Source: Variovorax sp. PCZ-1
GTDB taxonomy: Bacteria; Pseudomonadota; Gammaproteobacteria; Burkholderiales; Burkholderiaceae_C
Reading direction: 5' to 3'
NCBI RefSeq assembly: GCF_018413605.1
Contig: NZ_JAHCDN010000004.1
Span: 218,268 to 282,267 of the forward strand
Length of the DNA: 64,000 nt
Positions 46,294 to 63,839 of this stretch are shown in pieces. Under the pieces are notes generated by a model. It did not search any database. It was not told where the DNA came from and was given only the letters and a program-made list of their open reading frames with translations. Position numbers and translations under genes: made by a program. The first letter of the stretch is position 1. Each line of letters opens with the position of its first letter.

Positions 46294-48929
46294 GCTCATT
46301 TCGCTCTAAAAAACAACTCGTTTTAGACAAAATCGCAGCCACCGGCGCATCCACGCGCAGCGTGAAGCAGCAATTGCGTGAACTCTCTGGTGTGGCTGAT
46401 GAGGTGCTGCGCCAGTTGTGGAGCGATGCTCAATTCCCATCTGACTGTGCTCTATTGGCAGTAGGTGGCTATGGGCGTGGCGAGTTGTTCCCACACTCCG
46501 ATATCGATGTGCTGATCTTGCTGCCTGATAGCGATCAGATGCAAGATGACGAGCATTTCAAAACCAGCGCCAGCAGCTTCATCACCGCTTGCTGGGATGC
46601 TGGCTTGGAGATCGGCTCAAGCGTGCGCAGCGTGAGTGAGTGTGTGAGCGAAGCAGAAAAAGATGTGACGGTGCAAACCAGTTTGCTCGAATCTCGCTTG
46701 CTCACTGGCGATGCCGCGCTGCATAAAGCCTTCTCAAAAGCCTACCGCGCCGCGCTTGACCCGCAAGCCTTCTTCACTGCCAAAACTTTAGAAGCCAAGC
46801 AGCGCCACACCAAGTTTGAAGATACGCCTTATTCGCTAGAACCCAACTGCAAAGAATCCCCAGGCGGCTTGCGCGATCTCCAATTGATCCTCTGGCTCAC
46901 CAAAGCCGCAGGCTATGGCAAGAGCTGGGATGATCTCGCGCGCAAGGGCTTGGCTACGGCGCGCGAGGTGCGTGAGCTCAAGCGCAACGAAGCCGTGCTC
47001 TCCCTCGTGCGCGCACGCCTTCACATCGCAGCCAAGCGCCGCGAAGATCGCCTCGTGTTTGATTTGCAGCATCTCGTGGCCGAGAGTTTCGGCTATCTCG
47101 CTGAAGGCGAAAGCCGCTCGCAGCGCAAAGCCAGCGAGCAGCTCATGAAGCGCTACTACTGGGCGGCCAAAGCCGTCACGCAGCTTGCGCAAATTCTGCT
47201 GCTCAATATCGAAGAGCGATTGTTCGAGCAGAACCAAACCTTGCACTGGATCAACGAACGCTTTGCCGATAAGGCAGGCATGATCGAAGTGACGAGCGAT
47301 GAGTTGTATCTGAACAATCCGCATGCGATCCTAGAAACCTTCCACATCTATCAAACCACAGTAGGCGTGAAGGGCCTCTCCGCTCGCACGCTCAGAGCGC
47401 TCTACAACGCGCGCGGCATCATGAATGCAGGCTTTCGCAAAGATCCCGCCAACCGCGAGATGTTTCGCAAGATTTTGCAATCGCCCCAAGGCATCACGCA
47501 TGCCACGCGCCTGATGAACCAAACCTCAGTGCTCGGGCGCTATCTTTGGGTCTTCCGCAAAATCGTCGGGCAGATGCAGCACGATCTGTTTCATGTCTAC
47601 ACCGTGGATCAACACATCCTGATGGTGCTGCGCAATGTGCGCCGCTTCTTCATGGCCGAGCACACGCATGAGTATCCGTTTTGCAGCCAGCTCGCTGCCG
47701 GCTGGGATAAGCCTTGGATTCTCTACACCGCCGCCCTCTTTCACGATATCGCCAAAGGCCGAGGCGGCGATCATTCCGATCTTGGTGCGATGGAAGTCAA
47801 AACCTTTTGCCGTGAGCATGGCATCAGCAAAGAAGACGCACAACTCATCGCCTTCCTCGTGCAGCATCACCTCGTGATGAGCTCCACCGCACAAAAGCAA
47901 GATTTGAGCGATCCGGATGTGATCACCGCATTTGCCAAGAAGGTAGGCAATGAGCGCTATCTCACCGCGCTTTACTTGCTCACCGTCGCCGATATTCGCG
48001 GCACAAGTCCGAAGGTATGGAACGCCTGGAAAGGCAAGCTGCTCGAAGACCTCTACAAACTCACGCTGCGCACTTTAGGCGGCCGCGCCCCTGATGCTGG
48101 CGCAGAAGTGCAAGAGCGCAAAACCGAAGCGCTGCAAAAGATGGCGCTCTATGCCATGCCGCATGAAGCTGAAAAAGCGCTGTGGAGCACACTGGAGGTG
48201 AGCTATTTTCTGCGCCATGATGCCAACGATATTGCTTGGCATGCGCGCCAGCTCTCACGCCATGTAGATATAGATACTATCAAATCAATAGCATCTCGCG
48301 CAGATTCTATGCCGGCGAATGAGCAAAAAGAGTCTGAAAATACTACAAAAACTGCCATCGTGCGCTCGCGCCTCTCCCCCATCGGCGAAGGCATCCAAGT
48401 GCTGGTTTACACGCCCGATCAAAGCGATCTCTTCGCCCGCATCTGCGGCTTCTTCGACAGCGAAGGCTTCTCCATCCTCGATGCACGCGTGCACACCGCC
48501 AACAACGGCTACGCGCTAGACACCTTCCAAGTTATCAGCAACAGCATGGGCGAGCATCACCGCGAGCTCATGCAAATGATCGAAGCCGAGCTACCCCGCG
48601 TGCTCGCAGCCCAAGAAGAATTGCCACCGCCTGCGAAGTCAAGAGTCTCCCGAAGAGTCAAGAGCTTCCCCGTCGCCCCCCGCGTCAGCCTCGCCCCCGA
48701 TGAAAAAGCCCAGCGCTGGCTCTTAACGGTAAGCTGCTCAGATCGCAGCGGCCTCCTCTACTCCATCGCCCGCATCCTCGCCAAACACCGCATCAACCTC
48801 CAACTCGCCAAAGTCATGACCCTGGGCGAACGCGTTGAAGACAATTTCTTGATCGACGGCGCAGAGCTGCAGCACAACAAAAAGCAGATTGAGATTGAGA
48901 CGGAGTTGCTTGAAGTTCTAGGTAGCTAA
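46275..48929 (+). CDS. glnD: bifunctional uridylyltransferase/uridylyl-removing enzyme GlnD
   Basis: GlnD senses glutamine and uridylylates or deuridylylates PII proteins to control nitrogen metabolism. The 884-residue protein has the nucleotidyltransferase motif [19 protein letters not shown], a PII-uridylyltransferase helical region, the HD hydrolase motif [16 protein letters not shown], and two C-terminal ACT domains ([18 protein letters not shown] and [17 protein letters not shown]). The start ATG 46275 and the linker near residue 675 ([17 protein letters not shown]) are both encoded by copies of the dispersed repeat. Confidence 0.96.
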   Translation: MNTPANSSFRSKKQLVLDKIAATGASTRSVKQQLRELSGVADEVLRQLWSDAQFPSDCALLAVGGYGRGELFPHSDIDVLILLPDSDQMQDDEHFKTSASSFITACWDAGLEIGSSVRSVSECVSEAEKDVTVQTSLLESRLLTGDAALHKAFSKAYRAALDPQAFFTAKTLEAKQRHTKFEDTPYSLEPNCKESPGGLRDLQLILWLTKAAGYGKSWDDLARKGLATAREVRELKRNEAVLSLVRARLHIAAKRREDRLVFDLQHLVAESFGYLAEGESRSQRKASEQLMKRYYWAAKAVTQLAQILLLNIEERLFEQNQTLHWINERFADKAGMIEVTSDELYLNNPHAILETFHIYQTTVGVKGLSARTLRALYNARGIMNAGFRKDPANREMFRKILQSPQGITHATRLMNQTSVLGRYLWVFRKIVGQMQHDLFHVYTVDQHILMVLRNVRRFFMAEHTHEYPFCSQLAAGWDKPWILYTAALFHDIAKGRGGDHSDLGAMEVKTFCREHGISKEDAQLIAFLVQHHLVMSSTAQKQDLSDPDVITAFAKKVGNERYLTALYLLTVADIRGTSPKVWNAWKGKLLEDLYKLTLRTLGGRAPDAGAEVQERKTEALQKMALYAMPHEAEKALWSTLEVSYFLRHDANDIAWHARQLSRHVDIDTIKSIASRADSMPANEQKESENTTKTAIVRSRLSPIGEGIQVLVYTPDQSDLFARICGFFDSEGFSILDARVHTANNGYALDTFQVISNSMGEHHRELMQMIEAELPRVLAAQEELPPPAKSRVSRRVKSFPVAPRVSLAPDEKAQRWLLTVSCSDRSGLLYSIARILAKHRINLQLAKVMTLGERVEDNFLIDGAELQHNKKQIEIETELLEVLGS
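48274..48320 (+). repeat. dispersed palindromic element, copy in the glnD linker
   Basis: This near-consensus copy reads ACTATCAAATCAATAGCATC, then TCGCGCAGATTCTATGCCG and GCGAA. In frame it encodes [15 protein letters not shown] between the HD region and the first ACT domain. Confidence 0.9.
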
Positions 48930-48970
48930 AGCTCAGTTTTCTTAGTCTTTTGAGATAGAAATCGGCTAGT

Positions 48971-49017
48971 CGCCGACGTAGAATCTGCGCAGTGCGCTAT
49001 TGAATTCATAGTGATAG
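48971..49017 (-). repeat. dispersed palindromic element, copy outside the left inverted-repeat arm
   Basis: CGCCGACGTAGAATCTGCGC followed by AGTGCGCTATTGAATTC is a reverse copy, ending 28 bp before the left arm of the long inverted repeat. Confidence 0.8.
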
Positions 49018-49045
49018 ATTTGCCACTTGGTCATCACCCGCCTTC

Positions 49046-49214
49046 GCACAACCCGCTCGCCTGCCACGTGATGTGCCCGAAAAACCTGAGGGCTTTCCTT
49101 CAGGCGCTCTTGCCCGCAAGCTCTAAGCTGCGATCATTTGTAGCATTCAAACCATGGCTGGCCGCGCTCGACGAGGAAATCCCTCAGCTTTTTCAGACCC
49201 ATCACGCGGCGGAT
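49046..49214 (+). repeat. left arm of a long inverted repeat flanking an unknown gene
   Basis: These 169 bp are an imperfect reverse complement of 51241-51410. Blocks such as AACCCGCTCGCCTGCCACGTG, CTCTTGCCCGCAAGCTCTAA and TTTTTCAGACCCATCACGCG are shared almost without change. The arm lies 32 bp beyond the stop of the enclosed gene. Its inner part, read on the minus strand, encodes SIRRVMGLKK...VERGQ...YK and a stop, as does the other arm. Confidence 0.9.
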
Positions 49215-49246
49215 TGATGTGATTGGAGCGTCGTTAGGCTCTGCAT

Positions 49247-51040
49247 TCAGGATTTTTGTGATGTGTTCTGGTTTTCTTCGTGGTTTTCTGGCTGCCCGAA
49301 AAGCAGTTTGCCTACCCACCAAATCGCCTGACCAAAATTATCAATCAGCTGCTCGCCCTGCCGCAGAAACGAATTACTCTCGTCGATTCCAGCGAGCTTT
49401 AACGCATCTCCAATGCTCGAACTTGTCGGATGTGAATCACCGACTCGCATGTCATATGCTCCAGCAATTACACCAAAGACTTTGCGAGCTTGATCAGCAC
49501 CAACCTTGTTACTCAAAATGTCCTCAAGAAGTTTATTTGATCCTAGTTCGTTCTTTCTTGCATGATTAGATATCTTGCGAAGTTCACGAACATTAAGCCG
49601 ATCAGAAAATGCGCGTATGAGCTCTTTAGCTAATCGCAGCAAGGAGGCTTGATCTTTGCTTGCAAAACGCGAGGCATGTTGCTTAATTGATTCGTCATCA
49701 ATGTCGTGAGTGAACAAAGCAATATGAAAGTGGTACTTAAATCCCTCTTCCAGCATCCGCATACTATCCAAAAGTATTTCTTCCACAGCGTATGTAGAAG
49801 CTGGTTGTGCTTTAACCTGTGCTGCCAACAATTCACTTGAGACTTTTCCTTCTGGGGCAACGTTATGGGCAACCCAAATGTGCTGTTCCCATGCAGCCAA
49901 GCGGGCAACGTCATAAGCGTAAACGGTGATCAAGTCTATAGAGTTGAGTCCAAAATGAGCAACATATCCAGATGTAGAACGTATGCCACCTGTTTCTGAC
50001 GTGTACCACTCCAGAGAAAAGCCTCGATGATTAAGCAGCTCATTGACAATACTGGGCCGGAACCACAGCCATCGACCAATGTCTTCGCTATCTAACTCGG
50101 CAGATGGCAATCGAGTTCCATCGGTCTCCACAATGAATTGGGGAAGCACATCATTTGCATCCCCTCGAACGCGCGTGCTTAGCTTTTGATGTTCAATCCA
50201 TTCGTCTCTCCAAAATTCTCCCTCAACTCTGACGCCTGCATAACCGCCTCGATGCCCTCTCGAGTTTTCAGAATCGGTATTACTGTCATTTTCTTGCCCC
50301 ATCACAGGAGCATCTTCATCCTCATCAACATCAGTGCGCCAGACTCTGACAGAAGCCCAACTACCGCCATAGACATCTTTCAGATTGCGTATACGAAGCT
50401 CAAAACGTCCGTGATCTCGCATTTCTCGTTGTTCTGTCAGATTGGCATATGCACTGCTAGCAAGCGCATCTACGTTTTCCACTCGTTGCCTGTAGTAGCT
50501 AAGACGAAGAGAGAGATTTCTAGCTGCCAAATAGTCCATGAGAAATTCACGCTTGATTTCTATCAAACGGTGGTGGCCTTCTGCATCTAGGGTTTCGCGA
50601 GCCACGATAACAAAGTCCTCTTCTGGCCGTACCCAGTTGTTTCCTTCTTTGATTAGACGAAGAGCAACGACTAGATCTGGATTCAATATCCAAAGTGTCC
50701 CCCCAACTACAGGTTGGGGGTGTTCGAAAACTAGATGAACACCAATTGGCTCTCTATCGCCATGCTGAAATTGATCTATTGGGGAATAATAGCCGTCCTC
50801 TTTGTATGCATAGGGTTGAACATTACGAACTATTCCTATATCCATCCAACTGAGCTGATCGGCAGTCTGTTTATGTTCCTGTGGAAACGCAACTGATCCG
50901 CAGCTAAAAGACTCACTAATGTATCCAATAGACTGAGGCTTGCTTTGTTCATTTCTGTTCGACGCCCTAAGTGGCACCCATGTGGCGTTAGAAAAGGTTC
51001 GGCGAGTTTCTCTGCTAAATAGAATCCAATCTTGATCCAT
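49247..51040 (-). CDS. unknown 597-residue protein in an inverted-repeat-bounded unit
   Basis: I do not recognise this protein. It has no signal peptide or obvious membrane helix. Visible features: an N-terminal mixed region with GYYSPIDQFQHGDREPIGVHLVFEH; a middle acidic stretch VDEDEDAPVMGQENDSNTDS; and a helical C-terminal part (LLRLAKELIRAFSDRLNVRELRKISNHARKNELGSNKLL, then FGVIAGAYDMRVGDSHPTSSS). The ending RVGDSHPTSS followed by helices recalls, loosely, HEPN- or Abi-C-like C-termini in phage-defence genes. Base composition is visibly more AT-rich than in glnD or rpoC, and long inverted repeats flank it, so it was probably acquired. Confidence 0.75.
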   Translation of the reverse strand: MDQDWILFSRETRRTFSNATWVPLRASNRNEQSKPQSIGYISESFSCGSVAFPQEHKQTADQLSWMDIGIVRNVQPYAYKEDGYYSPIDQFQHGDREPIGVHLVFEHPQPVVGGTLWILNPDLVVALRLIKEGNNWVRPEEDFVIVARETLDAEGHHRLIEIKREFLMDYLAARNLSLRLSYYRQRVENVDALASSAYANLTEQREMRDHGRFELRIRNLKDVYGGSWASVRVWRTDVDEDEDAPVMGQENDSNTDSENSRGHRGGYAGVRVEGEFWRDEWIEHQKLSTRVRGDANDVLPQFIVETDGTRLPSAELDSEDIGRWLWFRPSIVNELLNHRGFSLEWYTSETGGIRSTSGYVAHFGLNSIDLITVYAYDVARLAAWEQHIWVAHNVAPEGKVSSELLAAQVKAQPASTYAVEEILLDSMRMLEEGFKYHFHIALFTHDIDDESIKQHASRFASKDQASLLRLAKELIRAFSDRLNVRELRKISNHARKNELGSNKLLEDILSNKVGADQARKVFGVIAGAYDMRVGDSHPTSSSIGDALKLAGIDESNSFLRQGEQLIDNFGQAIWWVGKLLFGQPENHEENQNTSQKS

Positions 51041-51240
51041 GCGCGTGCTCTTTTACTGTTAGTTAACGAATTATGAGTATCTGACTGAAGTCTTGTAATG
51101 TAGTGTGGGAGCTGTTCCAAGCCAAGAGATTTCTATCGGTTCGCTTGCCTCTCTCGTGGAGATTGCGTATCTTTGAATGCTTACACACGCAATCGTTATT
51201 AGTAGCAAATAGATAACGAACCTGCGTGTCAACCACCTCC

Positions 51241-51410
51241 ATCCGCCGCGTGATGGGTCTGAAAAAGACGAGGCCTTTCTCAGTCGAGCGCGGCCAGCAA
51301 AGTACAGAACACTACAAATGATCGCAGCTTAGAGCTTGCGGGCAAGAGCGCCCAACAAGAAAGGCATCGGCTTTTTCGGGCACGTCACGTGGCAGGCGAG
51401 CGGGTTGCGC
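51241..51410 (-). repeat. right arm of the long inverted repeat flanking the unknown gene
   Basis: These 170 bp are the partner of 49046-49214. On the plus strand, from about 51238, it encodes SIRRVMGLKKTRPFSVERGQ and ends in HYK before TGA. That matches the minus-strand reading of the left arm (SIRRVMGLKKLRDFLVERGQ), suggesting both are remnants of one coding 3' end. Confidence 0.9.
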
Positions 51411-51451
51411 GTAATCACCTCAAGAACGCACAAATTTAAAGAAAACCACAT

Positions 51452-51494
51452 ATCGCCGGCATAGAACCTGCGCAGAGTGCTCACAAAAAAATAG
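51452..51494 (-). repeat. dispersed palindromic element, copy outside the right inverted-repeat arm
   Basis: ATCGCCGGCATAGAACCTGC followed by GCAGAGTGCTCACAAAAAAATAG is a reverse copy, 41 bp outside the right arm. Its T-run on the minus strand also serves as the tail of the rpoC terminator. Confidence 0.85.
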
Positions 51495-51521
51495 CGACTT
51501 GAGTTCCCCCAAGTCGCTATT
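51484..51521 (-). terminator. Rho-independent terminator after rpoC
   Basis: AATAGCGACTTG (51490-51501) and CAAGTCGCTATT (51510-51521) form a perfect 12-bp stem around an 8-nt loop. On the minus strand it is followed by seven T residues, 20 nt after the rpoC stop. Confidence 0.95.
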
Positions 51522-51541
51522 CATTGAAAGATCAGAAAAGC

Positions 51542-55756
<4,215 letters not shown>

Positions 55757-55774
55757 GTTTCCAGTTCCTTCCGA

Positions 55775-59899
<4,125 letters not shown>

Positions 59900-60045
59900 G
59901 AGATCTCCGGGGGAAGTCTTGGCGACTGGCAAACTCATCATGCTTTCACACACAACAAGCTCTTGGCGGTTGGCCACTACCAACCGTTGGCGGACAGTGG
60001 AGCATTGCGCCCCACCCGAACCAAGTGGTCTTCTGCAGTCACGTC

Positions 60046-60167
60046 AGAAGACACAAAAAAGTGTTTTGAGCAAAACGCTTTTTTGTGCCTTCTTGAAGAA
60101 TGAAGCGCTAAAAGCAGCTCATTCTTCAAGCGGCAAAGGCTGGAGGCCTCACGAGCACTCCAGCCTT
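60046..60167. other. three tandem stem-loops in the rplL-rpoB spacer
   Basis: Stem A (60046-60068 with 60071-60093) is 23 bp with two mismatches. Stem B (60092-60103 with 60119-60130) is a perfect 12 bp. Stem C (60136-60145 with 60158-60167) is a perfect 10 bp. They lie between rplL and rpoB, where in E. coli an attenuator and an RNase III processing site set the ratio of ribosomal protein to polymerase. Confidence 0.7.
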
Positions 60168-60182
60168 AGCTTGGGAGATGAA

Positions 60183-60560
60183 TTACTTCAACTCGGCCTT
60201 AGCACCAGCTTCTTCGAGCTTCTTCTTCGCGCCTTCAGCGTCAGCCTTAGGCATGGCTTCCTTGATGGTCTTAGGAGCGCCGTCGACCAAGTCTTTGGCT
60301 TCTTTGAGGCCCAGGCCAGTGATTTCGCGCACGGCTTTAATCACGGAAACCTTGTTTGCACCTGCCTCGAGGAGCACGACGTTGAAGTCGGTCTTCTCTT
60401 CAGCAGCAGCGGCTGCACCGCCACCGCCACCAGCAGCAGGAGCTGCCATTGCTGCGGCGCTCACGCCGAATTTCTCTTCGATGGCTTTCACCAGGTCGTT
60501 GAGTTCCATAACCGTCATGCTGTCGAGCGCGGTCAGGAAGCTGTCTTTATCAAATGCCAT
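60183..60560 (-). CDS. rplL: 50S ribosomal protein L7/L12
   Basis: The 125-residue protein has the N-terminal dimer helix [23 protein letters not shown], an Ala/Gly hinge ([21 protein letters not shown]), and the C-terminal factor-binding domain with [28 protein letters not shown]. It forms the ribosomal stalk with L10 and lies 48 bp after rplJ. Confidence 0.98.
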   Translation of the reverse strand: MAFDKDSFLTALDSMTVMELNDLVKAIEEKFGVSAAAMAAPAAGGGGGAAAAAEEKTDFNVVLLEAGANKVSVIKAVREITGLGLKEAKDLVDGAPKTIKEAMPKADAEGAKKKLEEAGAKAELK

Positions 60561-60608
60561 GATATTTTTCCTAAACTTGAATTAATTGATCTCAAGGTGT
60601 GCGGCGAA

Positions 60609-61106
60609 TTACGCTGCAGCGCCTTCCTTCTTTGCCGCCAACGCGCCCAGCACAACGGCGGTACGCGAAATGGGGGACTTGAGCAAACCACAAAGCTGTG
60701 CGAGTAACACTTCCTTGGATGGAATGTTGGCCAGTTGCTTGACCGCGTTCACATCTAGGGCTTTGCCTGCATACGCACCACCGCGCAACACCAATTTGTC
60801 ATTGGTCTTGGCGAAGTCAGCGAGCACTTTGGCTGCGCCGACGGCGTCTTCAGAAAAACCATAGATCAACGGGCCAGTCATCTGCTCGGACACGACCTCG
60901 AAGGCACTGCCTGCCACAGCACGGCGAGCCAAGGTGTTTTTCAACACGCTTAAAGCAACACCTTTGCTGCGCGCATCAATGCGCAACTTGGTCATGTCTG
61001 CCACCGTGATACCACGGTATTCCGCCATGACAAGCGTTTGAGCTTTTGCGGCGAGCCCAGTCACTTCATCAATGACGGCTTGTTTCTCACTGCGATTCAG
61101 ACTCAA
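60609..61106 (-). CDS. rplJ: 50S ribosomal protein L10
   Basis: The 165-residue protein has the rRNA-binding domain ([35 protein letters not shown]) and the helical C-terminal tail that binds L7/L12 dimers. A 284-bp leader separates it from rplA. In E. coli the L10-L7/L12 complex represses translation by binding such a leader. Confidence 0.97.
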   Translation of the reverse strand: MSLNRSEKQAVIDEVTGLAAKAQTLVMAEYRGITVADMTKLRIDARSKGVALSVLKNTLARRAVAGSAFEVVSEQMTGPLIYGFSEDAVGAAKVLADFAKTNDKLVLRGGAYAGKALDVNAVKQLANIPSKEVLLAQLCGLLKSPISRTAVVLGALAAKKEGAAA

Positions 61107-61390
61107 CGTCTTTCTCCTTGAACATGTGGTTTCGGTTCACACCTACACCACGCCTAAAGTTCAGCGATCAACTGATCAAAACTTCCAAGCTCTCACTCTT
61201 CATTTCTTCTCAGCGGGATCGCCATCTGCGTTGGTTAACTTCCGAAGAAGTTGATTAAGTTTCGGGTTCGAGAACCTTCAACACCAACGGTCTTCGATGG
61301 CCTGAGAAATTCATAAGGCTTTCACCTCAGAGCTTCACAGCCCACCATAAAGCTCTTTGCGCCAGACCAGCGCAAAGAGCTTGTTTTGCA
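61107..61390 (-). promoter_or_regulatory. rplJ leader region
   Basis: The 284-bp space between rplA and rplJ contains no gene and a strong hairpin next to rplA. Its place and length match the L10 leader, where the autoregulatory binding site of L10-L7/L12 lies. I did not fold the L10 kink-turn motif, so this rests on position. Confidence 0.45.
61350..61382 (-). terminator. strong stem-loop after rplA
   Basis: AAGCTCTTTGCGC (61350-61362) pairs perfectly with GCGCAAAGAGCTT (61370-61382) around a 7-nt loop, 8 bp after the rplA stop. The tail TATGGTGG lacks a real T-run, so it may be an attenuator or processing site between rplKA and rplJL and not a full terminator. Confidence 0.6.
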
Positions 61391-62083
61391 TCAAGCCGCG
61401 AGAGACTGGATGTCCACACGGACACCCACACCCATCGTGGACGAGACAGCCAATTTCTTCAAATACACGCCTTTGCTCGAAGCGGGTTTCGCTTTATTAA
61501 GAGCATCAACGAGCGCAGCCAAATTGCCTTGCAACTTAGCAGCATCAAACGAACGACGGCCAATCGTGCTGTGCACGATACCGGCTTTGTCAACACGGAA
61601 TTGCACCTGACCTGCTTTAGCGTCTCTGACTGCTTTAGCCACATCAGGAGTCACCGTACCAACCTTCGGGTTAGGCATCAAACCGCGAGGGCCGAGGATC
61701 TGACCGAGCGTACCCACGATGCGCATAGCATCAGGAGCAGCGATCACCACATCAAAAGGCATATCACCAGCTTTGACGCGAGCAGCCAAATCATCCATGC
61801 CAACCACATCCGCGCCAGCAGCTTTGGCTTCTTCAGCCTTAGCGCCTTGAGCGAACACAGCCACACGCTTGGTTTTGCCGGTGCCGTTAGGCAACACGAC
61901 AGCGCCGCGAACGACTTGGTCAGACTTCTTGGCATCGATGCCGAGCTGTACAGCCACGTCGATGGACTCATCGAATTTAGCGGTTGCTGCAGACTGAACA
62001 ATGCTCAGTGCATCGGTGATGGCGTACAGCTTGTTGCTGTCCACTTTGCCTTCTTGGGCTTTTTGTTTCTTTGTGAGTGCCAT
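61391..62083 (-). CDS. rplA: 50S ribosomal protein L1
   Basis: The 230-residue protein has the L1 signatures [36 protein letters not shown], and [21 protein letters not shown]1 forms the mobile E-site stalk and represses its own operon. It starts 2 bp after rplK. Confidence 0.98.
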   Translation of the reverse strand: MALTKKQKAQEGKVDSNKLYAITDALSIVQSAATAKFDESIDVAVQLGIDAKKSDQVVRGAVVLPNGTGKTKRVAVFAQGAKAEEAKAAGADVVGMDDLAARVKAGDMPFDVVIAAPDAMRIVGTLGQILGPRGLMPNPKVGTVTPDVAKAVRDAKAGQVQFRVDKAGIVHSTIGRRSFDAAKLQGNLAALVDALNKAKPASSKGVYLKKLAVSSTMGVGVRVDIQSLAA

Positions 62084-62085
62084 GA

Positions 62086-62517
62086 TTACAGCCCCTCCAC
62101 CGTGACGCCCATGGAGCGTGCGGAACCTGCCAATGTACGAACAGCTGCATCAATGCTGGCAGCGTTCATGTCTTTGATTTTGCCTTTGGCGATCTCTTCG
62201 AGCTGAGCGCGAGTGATCTTGCCAACCTTGTCAACGTGGGGCTTAGCAGAACCCTTGTCAAGCTTGATGGCCTTCTTGATCAAGGTGGTCGCGGGAGGCG
62301 TCTTGATGATGAAGGTGAAGCTCTTGTCTGCAAACGCTGTGATCACCACAGGCAATGGCAGACCTGGCTCAACGCCTTGGGTCTGGGCGTTGAACGCCTT
62401 GCAGAATTCCATAATGTTCAAACCGCGCTGACCGAGAGCGGGGCCGATAGGTGGCGAAGGGTTCGCTTTACCTGCTGGCACTTGCAGCTTCACGAAGCCG
62501 ACAATTTTCTTTGCCAT
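62086..62517 (-). CDS. rplK: 50S ribosomal protein L11
   Basis: The 143-residue protein has [34 protein letters not shown] and [15 protein letters not shown], the universal L11 features. It binds the GTPase-centre rRNA. A 110-bp gap separates it from nusG upstream. Confidence 0.98.
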   Translation of the reverse strand: MAKKIVGFVKLQVPAGKANPSPPIGPALGQRGLNIMEFCKAFNAQTQGVEPGLPLPVVITAFADKSFTFIIKTPPATTLIKKAIKLDKGSAKPHVDKVGKITRAQLEEIAKGKIKDMNAASIDAAVRTLAGSARSMGVTVEGL

Positions 62518-62627
62518 GTTTTCTCCTTACGGGTGATAACGCCACTTGGTGGCTCCCCGGGGTTAACAACTCTTTGGACTTTGATCGCGCAGAGTTGAAA
62601 GGCGCGAATTTTTCGGGTGAACTTATT

Positions 62628-63239
62628 TCAAGTCTTTTCGACTTCAGAGAAGTTCAGCTCCACAGGCGTGGCGCGGCCAAAAATCGTGACCGTGACACGC
62701 ACTTTGTTTTTCTCGTAGTTGACCTCTTCGACCGTGCCGTTGAAGTCAGTGAATGGGCCTTCTTTGACGCGCACAAACTCACCCACGGTGAATTCAACTT
62801 TATGGCGCGGCTTATCTGAGCCATCCTTCATTTGGTTGACGATCTTCTGCACTTCAGCTTCAGAAATCGCCACAGGGCGATTGCGTGCGCCACCCACAAA
62901 GCCAGTGACCTTGCTGGTGTGCTTGACCAAGTGCCAGGATTCATCATCCATCACCATCTCCACCAGCACATAGCCAGGGAAGAATTTGCGCTCAGTGGTT
63001 TTGCGCTGGCCGTTTTTCATCTCCACCACTTCTTCGGTGGGCACGAGGAAACGACCAAATTTGGCTTGCATGCCTGCGCGCGCGATGCGCTCTTGAACAT
63101 TGCGCTCAACAGCTTTTTCCATGCCGGAGTAGGCCTGCACCACATACCACTGCATGCCAGCGGCCGGAGCCAGCGACTCAGATGCCGGCGTAGCTTCGTC
63201 TTGCGCGGCAGCAACAACTTCTTCGTGCAACTCAGACAT
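62628..63239 (-). CDS. nusG: transcription termination/antitermination protein NusG
   Basis: The 203-residue protein has the NusG N-terminal domain ([43 protein letters not shown]) and the KOW domain ([25 protein letters not shown]). An extra N-terminal stretch of about 25 residues ([17 protein letters not shown]) is acidic and Ala-rich. It lies 2 bp after secE. Confidence 0.97.
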   Translation of the reverse strand: MSELHEEVVAAAQDEATPASESLAPAAGMQWYVVQAYSGMEKAVERNVQERIARAGMQAKFGRFLVPTEEVVEMKNGQRKTTERKFFPGYVLVEMVMDDESWHLVKHTSKVTGFVGGARNRPVAISEAEVQKIVNQMKDGSDKPRHKVEFTVGEFVRVKEGPFTDFNGTVEEVNYEKNKVRVTVTIFGRATPVELNFSEVEKT

Positions 63240-63241
63240 GA

Positions 63242-63622
63242 TTATCTCCAGCCCAGCAAAAGGTCAAAAATCGCCCACTCGAGGGTTTTATCGGTCAGCC
63301 ACAGAAAGAGCGCCATCACCACAACAAAGGCAAACACATAGGCCGTCATCTGCATGGCTTCTTTGCGCGCAGGCCAAACAACTTTCTTAGCTTCGCGCAC
63401 AGCATCGCGGCAAAAAGCAACAAACTCTTTACCCGATTCAGACGACATGAAGATCGCAACAGACGCCACCAAAGCAGCAATCAATGCACCCCATTGCGCC
63501 AACGCACCTTGCTTGGTGAGCATGTAGAAACCCACAATGCCAGCGATCACAAGCAGCACAGACGCAGCCAATTTGGCCTTGTCAGCGCCGGTGTTCACAG
63601 TTTCAATTTGCTCTGCGGCCAT
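63242..63622 (-). CDS. secE: preprotein translocase subunit SecE
   Basis: The 126-residue protein is the longer, three-helix proteobacterial form: two N-terminal helices ([32 protein letters not shown]) and the conserved C-terminal part [22 protein letters not shown] followed by a third helix. It clamps SecY. It is co-transcribed with nusG. Confidence 0.96.
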   Translation of the reverse strand: MAAEQIETVNTGADKAKLAASVLLVIAGIVGFYMLTKQGALAQWGALIAALVASVAIFMSSESGKEFVAFCRDAVREAKKVVWPARKEAMQMTAYVFAFVVVMALFLWLTDKTLEWAIFDLLLGWR

Positions 63623-63672
63623 GTTTCACTTCACTTTTTCGCTCGGTTTTCACCGAACGCTTTAAACAGACA

Positions 63673-63702
63673 AGCCCAGTGCAGTGCACCGGGCTGTTTT
63701 TT
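63673..63702. other. stem-loop between secE and tRNA-Trp
   Basis: AGCCCAGTGC (63673-63682) and GCACCGGGCT (63686-63695) pair with one mismatch around AGT, with a T-run on the plus strand. All genes here run on the minus strand, so a terminator role would be antisense; it may instead be a processing hairpin. Confidence 0.4.
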
Positions 63703-63734
63703 GGACTGGAGCCAACAGATTCTCTAGAGTCTGT

Positions 63735-63810
63735 TGGCAGGGGCGGAGGGCCTCGAACCCCCAACCCTCGGTTTTGGAGACCGATACTCTGCCAATTGAG
63801 CTACGCCCCT
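63735..63810 (-). tRNA. tRNA-Trp (CCA)
   Basis: The minus strand gives a 76-nt cloverleaf: acceptor AGGGGCG with CGCCCCT and encoded GCCA, D-arm GCTCAATTGGCAGAG, anticodon CCA in TCTCCAAAACC, and T-loop GGTTCGAGGCC. It sits between tuf and secE, as in many proteobacteria. Confidence 0.98.
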
Positions 63811-63839
63811 ACAGTCCTTAACGACAACTATCTTTAAAC

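Larger units (their letters stand above)
48930..49246. other. 317-bp gap after glnD: repeat copy and left inverted-repeat arm
   Basis: No gene is evident. It holds a reverse dispersed-element copy (48971-49017) and the left arm (49046-49214) of the long inverted repeat around the 597-residue gene. Short open frames here (for example 49011-49217) follow the repeat and have no visible family features. Confidence 0.7.
51041..51541. other. 501-bp gap before rpoC: right inverted-repeat arm, repeat copy, terminator
   Basis: No convincing gene is seen. The region holds the AT-rich promoter side of the unknown gene (51041-51240), the right inverted-repeat arm (51241-51410), a dispersed element copy (51452-51494) and the rpoC terminator (51484-51521). 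Confidence 0.7.

Noticed and set aside
49011..49217. 68-residue plus-strand open frame in the left inverted-repeat arm
   Set aside because: It only follows the repeat, is not matched by an open frame in the other arm, and shows no family features.
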